DNA of 64,000 nucleotides from a bacterium (GTDB lineage: Bacteria > Gemmatimonadota > Gemmatimonadetes > Longimicrobiales > RSA9): the NCBI GenBank assembly GCA_003242735.1, contig QGVH01000019.1, positions 1 through 64,000 of the forward strand, written 5' to 3'. The stretch's first letter is position 1, and the number at the start of each line of letters is the position of its first letter. The notes beneath the pieces were generated by a model that made no database searches, had not been told where the DNA came from, and saw nothing but the letters and a program-made list of their open reading frames with translations. The translations under genes were made by a program, and so were the position numbers. This document shows, in pieces, positions 9,571 through 20,754 of the stretch.

Positions 9571-9813
9571 ATGCGGCGGGTGAAGGCGACGAAAGCCATG
9601 ACGATCTTGGCGGCGGCGCTGTTCGTCGCTGCCTGTGGTGATGCACCGACGACGGACCGGCGCGGCTACACCAAGGCGCCGCTGGAGGACCCGGGACTCC
9701 GGATCAAGAGCGAACCGACGACGCCGATGGCGGAGTACGCGAAGCCGCAGCTCCCGGAGGTGGTGGACATTCCGCCGCCGGACACGAGCGGGGCGGGCGC
9801 GTCGGGGAGCTGA
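9571..9813 (+). CDS. Small lipoprotein
   Basis: An 80-residue protein with a lipobox LFVAACG preceded by a short basic/hydrophobic signal (MRRVKATKAMTILAAA), so it should be lipid-anchored. The mature part is short, Pro/Glu/Asp-rich and without a known domain. AGGAG at 9561-9565 is 5 nt from ATG 9571 and only 2 nt from ATG 9568, which favours the later codon. A weak promoter-like pair, TGGCGC (9496) and CATATT (9519) spaced by 17 bp, lies upstream. Function not recognised. Confidence 0.7.
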   Translation: MRRVKATKAMTILAAALFVAACGDAPTTDRRGYTKAPLEDPGLRIKSEPTTPMAEYAKPQLPEVVDIPPPDTSGAGASGS

Positions 9814-10011
9814 GGCCCGGTCCGTCGTGAGCGCGCCGCGGCCTGGCGCCGCGGCAGCCCGGAAGGAGAACAGCGGCGCGGCCGTCACCAGTCTGGCGGC
9901 CGCGCGTTCCATCGTCGGGGGCGCGCGCCGGCCCGCGCAGGGCACCGGCCTTGCAGTGGTCCTGGCGCGCCCTCGCAACCAGGATCGTCATCCTTGCCGT
10001 GGAGGCCCACC

Positions 10012-11775
10012 ATGCACGCGCGCATCGGCTTCGCGTCCGCTGCTCTCCTGCTCCTGCTCCTTGCCTGTGGCGATGACGATTCGTCCGGCCCGGCGCGGAT
10101 CGACGAGGTCCGCGTCACGACGGTCGCCGGCGAGACCGACATCGAGGTCCAGCGCGGCGCGACGGTCCAGCTCCGGGCGCGCGCCTTCCGGGGCGGCGCC
10201 GAGGTGCCGGACGTCCAGTTCCAGTGGCGGTCCGAGGCGCCGACCATCGCCACCGTGAACGCGAACGGGCTGGTCCAGGGCGTGGAGGTGGGCCAGGCGG
10301 AGATCGTGGCCGAACCGCTCGGCGTGGTGGGGCCGGCCGGCCGCGTCTCGGTCTCGGTGGTGGGTGTCCCCGTGGCGCGGATCGACATTACGCCGGAGAC
10401 CGCGTGGGTGGACATGGGGGACACGCTGACCTTGCGCGCCACGGCGCGGAGCGCCAACGGCACGGCGATCCCGGACGTCGAGCTGACGTGGCGGAGCAGC
10501 TCCTCGATCCTCACGGTGGAGCCGACGGGCCGCGTGCAGGGCGTGTCGCCCGGCGTCGCGGAAGTGGAGGCAGAGGCGTGGAACGGCGTGACGGGGAAGG
10601 CGCGCGTGCACGTCACGCCGGTCACCGGCTTCGTGCCGGACTCGGGCCGCTACGGCTCGATCATGCGCATCCAGGGGGCGGGCCTCCCGCCCGGCGTTTC
10701 GCGGGTGGAGTTCACCGCCGCGGCCGGCAACGGCCGGGTGCCCGCGTTCATCCGGAGCGCCTCCGAGACCGCCGTCGAGGTGTGGGTGCCGGCGGAGGCG
10801 GGGACCGGCCCCCTCTGGTTGGGAACCGCGACGGACTCGCTCCTGACCAGCCGGCGGTTCGAGATCACGGCGAACGACGACATCTTCGAGGGCGCGGACT
10901 GCGGGGCCCCGACGTGCATCTACCTCGTCCCGGTCCCGTACCAGAACCCGTCGCTGGTGGCCGCGCGCGATGACAGGGACAACATCGGCTTCGAGCTCCA
11001 GAGCCCCTCGCCGATCTCGATCTATCTGGTGGACCGCGGCGCGAGGAACGGGACCGACGTCATTGCGGCGTTCTTCGTCCGCGCGGAGCCGGGGCCGGTG
11101 AGCGTCGGCGGGCACATCATCGCGGCAAACTTCGTCGACCTCGCGTACGTGGACAGCGTGGTGTACTCGCACCCGAACCTGCCGCCGGGGCTGTACTTCG
11201 TGCAGGTCTATGGTGTCTCCCTGCAAGGCGGCGAGTCCGTGCGTCGGCCCTACGGCCTCACCATCACGAGGACGGCGCAGTTCGACATCGAGCCGGACGA
11301 GTTCGAGCCGAACGACACGCCGAGCGAGGCCGCTGCGGCGCCGATCAGCCTGCCGTTCGACCGTTCGGACCTGGCCCTCGAGAATCCGTACTCGGTGGAC
11401 AACTATGTCTTCGACGTCTCCGAGCCGACGACGCTCACGGTGGAGCTGGAGGGTGCGGGGGCCAACCCGGACCTGCGGCTGATCCGTGGGGACTCGACGA
11501 GCCTCTTCTTGCAGAACGTCGAGATCGTGGCCGCGAGCACCTCGCCGGGGCCGGTGGAGTTCCTTGAAGTGACGGTCGAGCCGGGGCGCTACACGGTGGT
11601 GGTGGACGAGTTCGACGGCCAGGCGACGACCTACCGCCTCCGGATCACGGCGGCGCCCGCCTCGTCGGCCGGGCCGTTCAAGCTCTCGGCGCCGGTCCCG
11701 TCGGCCGCGACCATGCGTGGCCTGCCGCCGTCCCTGGACGGGCTCGGGCGGCGGGCGGCGGTGCCTGTGCGTTGA
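10012..11775 (+). CDS. Lipoprotein with bacterial Ig-like (Big2), IPT/TIG-like and PPC-like domains
   Basis: Secreted, lipid-anchored, 587 residues. The signal MHARIGFASAALLLLLLACG carries a lipobox with Cys19, followed by an acidic DDDSS. Two Big2-like domains (ending TVNANGLVQGVEVGQAEI and LTVEPTGRVQGVSPGVAEV) occupy roughly residues 25-200. An IPT/TIG-like segment follows (GYGS-type IQGAGLPPG...VEVWVP), then two beta-sandwich regions resembling the peptidase C-terminal (PPC) domain, the last introduced by EPNDTPSEA. ATG 10012 has GGAGG 8 nt upstream. Such multidomain lipoproteins are usually surface adhesion/structural proteins; no catalytic domain is visible, so a specific role cannot be given. 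Confidence 0.8.
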   Translation: MHARIGFASAALLLLLLACGDDDSSGPARIDEVRVTTVAGETDIEVQRGATVQLRARAFRGGAEVPDVQFQWRSEAPTIATVNANGLVQGVEVGQAEIVAEPLGVVGPAGRVSVSVVGVPVARIDITPETAWVDMGDTLTLRATARSANGTAIPDVELTWRSSSSILTVEPTGRVQGVSPGVAEVEAEAWNGVTGKARVHVTPVTGFVPDSGRYGSIMRIQGAGLPPGVSRVEFTAAAGNGRVPAFIRSASETAVEVWVPAEAGTGPLWLGTATDSLLTSRRFEITANDDIFEGADCGAPTCIYLVPVPYQNPSLVAARDDRDNIGFELQSPSPISIYLVDRGARNGTDVIAAFFVRAEPGPVSVGGHIIAANFVDLAYVDSVVYSHPNLPPGLYFVQVYGVSLQGGESVRRPYGLTITRTAQFDIEPDEFEPNDTPSEAAAAPISLPFDRSDLALENPYSVDNYVFDVSEPTTLTVELEGAGANPDLRLIRGDSTSLFLQNVEIVAASTSPGPVEFLEVTVEPGRYTVVVDEFDGQATTYRLRITAAPASSAGPFKLSAPVPSAATMRGLPPSLDGLGRRAAVPVR

Positions 11776-11805
11776 ACCGGCGGGCGCCGGCGGCCGGGGA
11801 GGGCC

Positions 11806-11853
11806 GGTGGAGAGGTCGGCCGCGGCGCCTTGCGGCGGCCGGGGCTCTCCACC
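11806..11853 (+). terminator. Stem-loop terminator after the Ig-like lipoprotein gene
   Basis: GGTGGAGAG (11806-11814) pairs perfectly with CTCTCCACC (11845-11853), with further GC pairing inside. It is followed by a weak T-containing stretch (ATCTTACTT). Confidence 0.6.
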
Positions 11854-11860
11854 ATCTTAC

Positions 11861-11888
11861 TTGGGCTGTACCACAGCGAGCGTATTAC
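11861..11888 (+). promoter_or_regulatory. Sigma-70-type promoter for the small membrane peptide and carB
   Basis: TTGGGC (11861-11866), 16 bp, TATTAC (11883-11888). The ATG at 11897 lies 8 nt after the -10, so the transcript would be leaderless or nearly so. Confidence 0.45.
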
Positions 11889-11896
11889 GGGAGAGC

Positions 11897-12013
11897 ATGA
11901 CGCCCACCGCCACCGTCACATTCGCCTTGATCGCGGGCGTGGTGTGGGGCGGGTTGCTCGTCATTCTGGCCACAGCGGCCCGCAGCGAAGGCCGCAAGGG
12001 CCGGGAAGGGTGA
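11897..12013 (+). CDS. 38-residue single-pass membrane peptide, MetS-like
   Basis: A short gene missed by length cut-offs. It encodes one transmembrane helix with a WGGLL core and a basic C-terminal tail (ARSEGRKGREG). The pattern (short polar N-terminus, aliphatic helix with WGG, basic tail) resembles the MetS-type small subunit that accompanies some neurotransmitter:sodium-symporter amino-acid transporters. No such transporter gene is in this window. GGGAGA is just upstream of the ATG, a promoter lies immediately before it, and the stop is 6 nt from the carB start, so the two are probably co-transcribed. The assignment is from sequence pattern only. Confidence 0.55.
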   Translation: MTPTATVTFALIAGVVWGGLLVILATAARSEGRKGREG

Positions 12014-12019
12014 CCTGCG

Positions 12020-15340
<3,321 letters not shown>

Positions 15341-15342
15341 CG

Positions 15343-15380
15343 GCGGGGGCGCCCGTCGGCGCCCCCGCGTGTCTTCCCTT
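15343..15380 (+). terminator. Rho-independent terminator of carB
   Basis: Perfect 11-bp stem GCGGGGGCGCC / GGCGCCCCCGC (15343-15353, 15358-15368) with loop CGTC, followed by a pyrimidine-rich run (GTGTCTTCCCTTTCC). Confidence 0.8.
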
Positions 15381-15524
15381 TCCCTGGGCCCTCCCGTTCG
15401 AGAGATCCACATTCATCTCACGGCGGCCTCGCCGTCCCGTCGGGGGCGGCGGGGCGCCGCGTCTGGCGTGCTCCGGCGCCACGCCCGAGATTGAGGGGCG
15501 GAGGCGACATTCCCGGAGGACCCG

Positions 15525-17138
15525 ATGCACCTGGCACGTTCCATTTCACTGATCCTTGCGCTGACGGTCCTCGCTGCGGGCCCGGCCGGGGCGCAGGGGC
15601 GCGGCGTCGAGCCGGCGCCTCCGCGCGGCCCGAACGAGGGCGAGGGCCCGTTCGAGCGGCTGATCATCCGCGGTGCGACGGTGATCGACGGCACGGGCGC
15701 TCCGCCGGTGGGGCCGGTGGACATCGTGATCGAGGGCAACCGGATCCGGGAGGTGCGGAGCGTCGGCTACCCCGGGCTGCCGATCCGGCCCGAGCGCCGG
15801 CCGCAGAACGCGACGCGGGAGATCGATGCCCACGGCATGTACGTGCTGCCCGGCTTCGTGGACCTGCACGCGCACATCGGCGGCGTGCCGCAGGGCACGC
15901 CGGCCGAGTACGTCTACAAGCTGTGGTTGGCGCACGGCGTGACCACGATCCGCGACCCGGGCTCGGGCAACGGGGTGGACTGGACGCTGCGGGAGCGGGA
16001 GCGCAGCGCGAGGAACGAGATCGTCGCGCCGCGCATCTTCGTGTACGTGCGGCCCGGCGCCGGCTGGAACCGCGGCCCGGTCCTCACGCCGGAGGCGGCG
16101 CGGGAGTACGTGCGCTGGGCGGCGGCCAAGGGCGTGGACGGCTTCAAGCTGAGCTCGCACGACCCGGAGGTGATGGCGGCGCTGATCGACGAGGCGAAGA
16201 AGCACGGCCTCGGCACCCAGGCGCACCTGGCGCAGACGGGCGTGGCGCGGATGAACGCGCTGGACGCGGCGCGCCTCGGGCTCGGGTCGCTGGAGCACTG
16301 GTACGGCCTGCCGGAAGCGCTGTTCGTGGATCGGGTCGTCCAGGACTACCCCGCGGACTACAACTACAACAACGAGTACGACCGCTTCCGCGAGGCGGGG
16401 CGGCTGTGGAAGCAGGCGGCGCCGCCGTACAGCGAGAAGTGGAACGCGGTGATGGACGAGCTTCTCGCGCTCGGCCTCGTGCTGGATCCCACGCTCACCA
16501 TCTACGAGGCGGCCCGGGATGTGATGCGCGCCCGGGAGGCGGAGTGGCACGACACGTACACACTGCCCTCGCTGGAGCGCTTCTACCAGCCGAGCCGCGA
16601 GAGCCACGGCTCCTTCTGGTTCGACTGGACCACGCGCGATGAGATCGAGTGGAAGGAGAACTACCGCCTCTGGATGACGTTCCTCAACGAGTACAAGAAC
16701 CGCGGTGGCCGGGTGTGCACCGGCTCGGACTCCGGGTTCATCTACAAGCTCTACGGCTTCGACTACATCCGTGAGCTGGAGCTGCTGCAGGAGGCGGGCT
16801 TCCATCCGCTGGAGGTGGTCCGCGCGGCGACGCTGTGCGGCGCTGAAACGCTGATGGAGCCGAAGGGCCGGCCGATCGAGTTCGGGCTGGTGCGGCCCGG
16901 GATGCTGGCGGACCTGGTGCTCGTCGAGGAGAATCCGCTGCACAACTTCAAGGTGTTGTACGGGACCGGGCACGTGCGGCTGAACGACCAGAACCACCCC
17001 GTGCGTGTGGGGGGCGTGCGTTACACCATCAAGGACGGCATCATCTACGATGCGAAGCGGCTGCTCGCCGATGTGGCGCGGATGGTCGCGGAAGCGAAGT
17101 CGCGGGCGGTGACGACGGAGGCGATGGGCGGGCAGTGA
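15525..17138 (+). CDS. Secreted amidohydrolase-family metal hydrolase
   Basis: Imidazolonepropionase/prolidase-like amidohydrolase of 537 residues, exported by a signal peptide ending at AGPAGAQ. The metal-binding HxH is in VDLHAHIGG (His115, His117). The later histidines (TQAHLAQTG, SLEHWYG) and the aspartate in CTGSDSGF complete the amidohydrolase metal site, and the C-terminal LVRPGMLADLVLVEENPL is the composite beta-sandwich typical of the family. ATG 15525 follows GGAGG closely. It is probably a periplasmic peptidase/lactamase-type hydrolase, but the substrate is unpredictable. A histone-deacetylase-like hydrolase follows 22 nt later, perhaps co-transcribed. Confidence 0.88.
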   Translation: MHLARSISLILALTVLAAGPAGAQGRGVEPAPPRGPNEGEGPFERLIIRGATVIDGTGAPPVGPVDIVIEGNRIREVRSVGYPGLPIRPERRPQNATREIDAHGMYVLPGFVDLHAHIGGVPQGTPAEYVYKLWLAHGVTTIRDPGSGNGVDWTLRERERSARNEIVAPRIFVYVRPGAGWNRGPVLTPEAAREYVRWAAAKGVDGFKLSSHDPEVMAALIDEAKKHGLGTQAHLAQTGVARMNALDAARLGLGSLEHWYGLPEALFVDRVVQDYPADYNYNNEYDRFREAGRLWKQAAPPYSEKWNAVMDELLALGLVLDPTLTIYEAARDVMRAREAEWHDTYTLPSLERFYQPSRESHGSFWFDWTTRDEIEWKENYRLWMTFLNEYKNRGGRVCTGSDSGFIYKLYGFDYIRELELLQEAGFHPLEVVRAATLCGAETLMEPKGRPIEFGLVRPGMLADLVLVEENPLHNFKVLYGTGHVRLNDQNHPVRVGGVRYTIKDGIIYDAKRLLADVARMVAEAKSRAVTTEAMGGQ

Positions 17139-17160
17139 GCGGTTCCGGGAGGCACGCAGC

Positions 17161-18201
17161 GTGGGCGGAGGGCGCGCGGAGAACGGCGGTCTCCCGCGGA
17201 GCCTCGGGGGACGCAGCGAGCGTGGAGTCGCGCCGACGGCGCTGGTGCTGCATCCCGCCTGTGCGTTGCACGACACGGGCTGGAAGCATCCGGAGCACCA
17301 GGGTCGGCTTCCGGCCATCGTGAACGCGCTTTACCAGGAGACGCCGGCGTTGCACCAGGCGGTGTTGCAGCGCGAGGCGGAGCCCGCGTCCCGTTCTGCG
17401 TTGCTGCGGGTGCACACGCCGGAGCACCTCGACCGGATCGAGGCGGCGGCGGCGCGGGCGGCGCGGGAGGGCGGGGCGGTGTTCCTGGACGCGGACACGG
17501 TGGTCTCGGCGGCGTCGTGGGAGGCGGCGCGGGCGGCGGCGGGCTGCGCGATCACGGCGGCGGAGCTGGTGCTCCGTGGCGAGGCCCGGACGGCGTTCGC
17601 GCTCACGCGGCCGCCGGGCCATCACGCGACGGCGGACCGCGCCATGGGCTTCTGCCTGTTCAACAACGTGGCCGTGGCTGCGCGGCACGTGCAGGCGGAG
17701 TGGCGCGTCGGGCGCGTGCTGATCGTGGATTGGGACGTGCACCACGGCAACGGCACGCAGGACATTTTCTACAACGACCCGACCGTCTACGTGCTCTCGC
17801 TGCACCTGCGCGGGCACTACCCGGGCACGGGCTCGGCGGAGGAGCGCGGCGTGGGCGCCGGGATCGGCGCCACGCGCAACGTGGAGCTCCCGTACGGACT
17901 CCCGGCCGCGGAGTACCGCCGGATCTTCGAGGAGCAGCTCGAGGCGGCGCTGGCCGAGGTCGAGCCGGACTTCGTCTTCATCTCGGCGGGGTTCGACTGT
18001 CTGGCCGGCGATCCGCTGGGCGGGTTGTTGCTCGAGCCCGAGGACCTGTACGCGATGACACGGCTGGTGATCGAGCGCACGGCGGCGACGGCCGGCGGCC
18101 GGGTCGTGGCCGTCCTGGAGGGCGGGTACGTGCCGGCTCGCCTCGGGGCGGGCGTCGTCCGGGTCCTGCGGGCGTTGGCCGGTCTGCCGCCGGAGGGGTG
18201 A
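17161..18201 (+). CDS. Histone deacetylase/acetylpolyamine amidohydrolase family protein
   Basis: Zinc-dependent deacetylase fold, 346 residues. Diagnostic motifs are TRPPGHHA (His154, His155), LIVDWDVHHGNGTQ (Asp190, Asp192, His194) and the ligand aspartate in ISAGFD, then EGGY near the C-terminus. Bacterial members remove acetyl groups from polyamines, acetoin-utilisation proteins or small amides. The GTG at 17161 has GGGAGG 8 nt upstream and is the only credible start; the first 23 residues before APTALVLHPAC are Gly/Arg-rich and extend beyond the usual N-terminus. It follows the secreted amidohydrolase gene. The natural substrate is unknown. Confidence 0.9.
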   Translation: MGGGRAENGGLPRSLGGRSERGVAPTALVLHPACALHDTGWKHPEHQGRLPAIVNALYQETPALHQAVLQREAEPASRSALLRVHTPEHLDRIEAAAARAAREGGAVFLDADTVVSAASWEAARAAAGCAITAAELVLRGEARTAFALTRPPGHHATADRAMGFCLFNNVAVAARHVQAEWRVGRVLIVDWDVHHGNGTQDIFYNDPTVYVLSLHLRGHYPGTGSAEERGVGAGIGATRNVELPYGLPAAEYRRIFEEQLEAALAEVEPDFVFISAGFDCLAGDPLGGLLLEPEDLYAMTRLVIERTAATAGGRVVAVLEGGYVPARLGAGVVRVLRALAGLPPEG

Positions 18202-18214
18202 GGCGGCGGGATTC

Positions 18215-18243
18215 TGGACAAGACCCGGGTCGGGCGCTAGAAT
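18215..18243 (+). promoter_or_regulatory. Sigma-70-type promoter
   Basis: TGGACA (18215-18220), 17 bp, TAGAAT (18238-18243). This is one of the best matches in the window and drives the 146-residue hypothetical gene after a leader of about 90 nt. Confidence 0.65.
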
Positions 18244-18340
18244 GCCGAGCCCGTACGTGCGCCGTCGAGTGGCTCGCCTCCCGCGTTCGAGGGGGATCTG
18301 CGGCGCAACGTCTACGTTTCCCAGGGAAGGGAGCGTCGCG

Positions 18341-18781
18341 ATGGAACGGAGCGATCGCGTCAAGATCACCCTCAAGTGGATCCAGATCCTGGACAAGCTG
18401 GAGCCCTTCTACAAGGAGCGCGGCGAGTTCCGCTTCAAGGCGCGCGTCTCGACGCCGGACGGGCGCGTGCTCTCGGAGACGACGCTCCCGAAGGAGGGGC
18501 ACCTCGAGATTTCGGACCGCCCGGGCTGGAACCGTGTGACGCTGGACGAGGTGGTGTTCGAGGGGCAGCCCGGCGCGGAGGGTCTCGTGGTGGAGTTCAC
18601 GGGGGAGGAGCTCGACACCCTCAGTGCCAACGACCGACTGGACCATTACCGCCGCGAGTTCACGGGTCCGGCCTCGTCGTGGGTGGGCTGGTACGGCCCG
18701 GGGGACGAGACCCAGGTCCGGCCAGAGGACCCGGAGAACATGAGCAAGTGGCGGGTCTGCTACACGATCGAGCAGGTGTGA
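18341..18781 (+). CDS. Conserved-looking hypothetical protein, beta-rich
   Basis: A 146-residue cytosolic-type protein without signal or membrane segment. It opens with MERSDRVKITLKWIQILDKLEP and reads as a beta-sandwich-like domain (alternating FRFKARVSTPDGRVLSETTLP, HLEISDRPGW, LVVEFTGEELD), ending WRVCYTIEQV. The start is fixed by GGGAAGGGAG upstream, and the gene has its own promoter and terminator, so it is a single-gene unit that looks well expressed. I do not recognise the family. Confidence 0.75.
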   Translation: MERSDRVKITLKWIQILDKLEPFYKERGEFRFKARVSTPDGRVLSETTLPKEGHLEISDRPGWNRVTLDEVVFEGQPGAEGLVVEFTGEELDTLSANDRLDHYRREFTGPASSWVGWYGPGDETQVRPEDPENMSKWRVCYTIEQV

Positions 18782-18825
18782 CGGCGGCGGGGCGGGCGAC
18801 CGGCCCCGCGGCGCGCAGGCGGTGG

Positions 18826-18862
18826 ACCGCGTCCGGCGGATCGGGCGCGGTTTTCGTTTTTT
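18826..18862 (+). terminator. Rho-independent terminator
   Basis: ACCGCG (18826-18831) pairs with CGCGGT (18846-18851), with CCG/CGG pairing inside, followed by TTTTCGTTTTTT. It ends the 146-residue hypothetical gene. Confidence 0.8.
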
Positions 18863-18890
18863 CTACCGTTTCGCCGTCCGCGGCCGCGGA

Positions 18891-18919
18891 TTGACCGGTG
18901 CGGCGAACCGCGCCTACAT
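18891..18919 (+). promoter_or_regulatory. Near-consensus sigma-70-type promoter, leaderless
   Basis: TTGACC (18891-18896), exactly 17 bp, TACATT (18914-18919). The ATG of the methyltransferase gene is 8 nt after the -10 and no Shine-Dalgarno sequence is present, so transcription should start at or next to the ATG. Confidence 0.7.
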
Positions 18920-18927
18920 TCCGCGCC

Positions 18928-19740
18928 ATGCTCTCACGTGAGCAGGGTCCCTCGCTGCTGGGATTGGCGCGGCTCGGTCCGCGCGGCGTGCTTCCGCCCG
19001 GGGGGGAGGAGCTGTACCGGCACGTGGCGCGGCTGGTGGAGCTCGGGCCGGAGCGCGAGTTCCTCGTGGTGCCGTGCGGCCACGCGGTGACGACGGAGTT
19101 CCTCGCGCGAACCACGGGAGCGACGGGCGCGGGTGTGGACCCGGACGCGGAGCTGGTGGAGCGGGCGGTGGAGCGGGCGAAGGAGGCGGGGCTGGCGTCG
19201 CGCCTGCACTACGAGGCCGCGCCGCTGGAGGACCTGCCGTACCAGGACGCGGTGTTCGACGTGGCGATCGGCGAGATCGGCCTGGCGGCGGCGGGGGACG
19301 TGCAGGCTGCGGTGCGTGAGCTGGTGCGCGTGACCCGGCCGCTGGGGTCCGTGGTGCTGATCCAGCTCGTGTGGACGGGGAACGTCACGCCGGAGCGGCG
19401 GGAGGCGGTGGCGGAGCACCTCGGGCTGCGGCCCCTGGTGCTGGTGGAGTGGAAACAGCTGCTGCGCGAGGCGGGCGTGGTGGACCTGCACGTGGAGGAC
19501 TGGGCGGATGCGGCGGGGCCGCGGAGCGGGGGGGGCCGTGGCCTGGCCGACCTGCTGTCGCTGCGGCACCTCGGCGCGACGGTGTGGCACGCGGCCCGGC
19601 GGTGGGGCTGGCGTGGCGTACGTGAGGCGCTGGCCCGGGACCGCCAGGTCCGGGCGCTGCTGACCCGGGAACGGGCGCTCGGCCTCTCGCTGATCAAGGG
19701 GACGCGATGGCAGGAGCCGCCGGCCACCACCAGCCCGTAG
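18928..19740 (+). CDS. SAM-dependent methyltransferase-like protein
   Basis: A 270-residue class I methyltransferase-like protein. The SAM-binding region is REFLVVPCGHAVTTEFLA followed by the acidic loop GAGVDPDAELVERA and the motif-III-like DAVFDVAIGEIGLAAAGDVQAAVRELVRVTRPLG. Motif I is degenerate (PCGHAV instead of DxGxGxG), so binding is likely but not certain. The C-terminal third is Arg/Trp-rich. The ATG sits 8 nt after a near-consensus -10 with no ribosome binding site. Its end overlaps the corA start by 34 nt, indicating a shared transcript. The substrate is not predictable. Confidence 0.75.
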   Translation: MLSREQGPSLLGLARLGPRGVLPPGGEELYRHVARLVELGPEREFLVVPCGHAVTTEFLARTTGATGAGVDPDAELVERAVERAKEAGLASRLHYEAAPLEDLPYQDAVFDVAIGEIGLAAAGDVQAAVRELVRVTRPLGSVVLIQLVWTGNVTPERREAVAEHLGLRPLVLVEWKQLLREAGVVDLHVEDWADAAGPRSGGGRGLADLLSLRHLGATVWHAARRWGWRGVREALARDRQVRALLTRERALGLSLIKGTRWQEPPATTSP

Positions 19741-20732
19741 AGCGGGCGCTCGCCGCGTCCCTGGCCTATGCCGTCGAGCCCGGCGGCCGGCTGGAGCGGC
19801 TGGCGACGCGCGAGGAGCTGGCCCGCCGCCTCGCGTCGGGCCGTGGCCAGATCTGGGTGGACATCGACTCGCGCAGCGAGGCGGAGTGGTGGCTGCTGGG
19901 CGACGTCTTCCGCTTCCACCCGCTGGCGATCGAGGACACCCGCTCGCCGGAATCCCGCATCAAGGTCGAGGAGTACGACGGCTACCTGTTCGTGGTCGCG
20001 CGCGCCGTGCGCTTCGCCACCTGGACGCCGGAGCCGTACGACATCGCCTCCTACAACACGTACCTGTTCCTCGGGCGCAACTACCTGGTGACGGTGCACG
20101 GCGAGCCGTCCCGGGCGGTGGAGACGGTGGCGGCGCGGGTCGAGGCCGCGCCGGAGCTCATGGCGCGTGGCGTGGACCACGTGGCCTACATGCTCCTCGA
20201 CACGCTGGTGGACTTCTACTTCCCGCTGCTCGACGAGATCGACACCTTCGTGGACGAGCTCGAGGAACGGATCTTCGAGCACCACGGCAAGGACACGATG
20301 GAGCGGATCTTCGAGCTGAAACGCTCGCTGCTCGCGCTCCGGCGGCATCTCGCGCCGATGCGGGAGGTGGCGGCGACGCTGGCGAACCGGCCGTCCGCGT
20401 ACCTGAGGCCCGAGACGCAGATCTACTTCCGCGACGTGTACGACCACGTGGTGCGGCAGGTCGAGTCGGTGGAGACGTTCCGGGACATCCTGTCCGGCGC
20501 GATGGAAGGGTACCTCTCATCCGTCTCCAACCGGATGAACGAGGTGATCAAGGCGCTGTCGGTGATCGCGACAGTGGTCCTGCCGCCCACGTTGGTGGCC
20601 AGCATCTACGGGATGAACTTTGCGCGGATGCCCGGACTGGATCACCCGTGGGGGTTCTGGCTGGCGCTGCTCGCGATGGCGGTGATCTCGGGCGGCTTCG
20701 TCATCTACATGTGGTGGAAACGTTGGCTCTGA
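19707..20732 (+). CDS. corA: Magnesium/cobalt transporter CorA family
   Basis: Divalent-cation channel of the inner membrane, 341 residues, usual length. It has an N-terminal cytoplasmic alpha/beta domain, a long helical funnel (residues about 150-280), and two C-terminal transmembrane helices. The first ends with the signature YGMNF, and a basic C-terminus (WWKRWL) follows the second. The ATG at 19707 overlaps the end of the methyltransferase gene by 34 nt. CorA-type proteins form pentamers gated by Mg2+; relatives can also export Zn2+ or Co2+, so the ion is inferred. Confidence 0.93.
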   Translation: MAGAAGHHQPVERALAASLAYAVEPGGRLERLATREELARRLASGRGQIWVDIDSRSEAEWWLLGDVFRFHPLAIEDTRSPESRIKVEEYDGYLFVVARAVRFATWTPEPYDIASYNTYLFLGRNYLVTVHGEPSRAVETVAARVEAAPELMARGVDHVAYMLLDTLVDFYFPLLDEIDTFVDELEERIFEHHGKDTMERIFELKRSLLALRRHLAPMREVAATLANRPSAYLRPETQIYFRDVYDHVVRQVESVETFRDILSGAMEGYLSSVSNRMNEVIKALSVIATVVLPPTLVASIYGMNFARMPGLDHPWGFWLALLAMAVISGGFVIYMWWKRWL

Positions 20733-20754
20733 GCGGATCCGGAGGAGGAGCACG

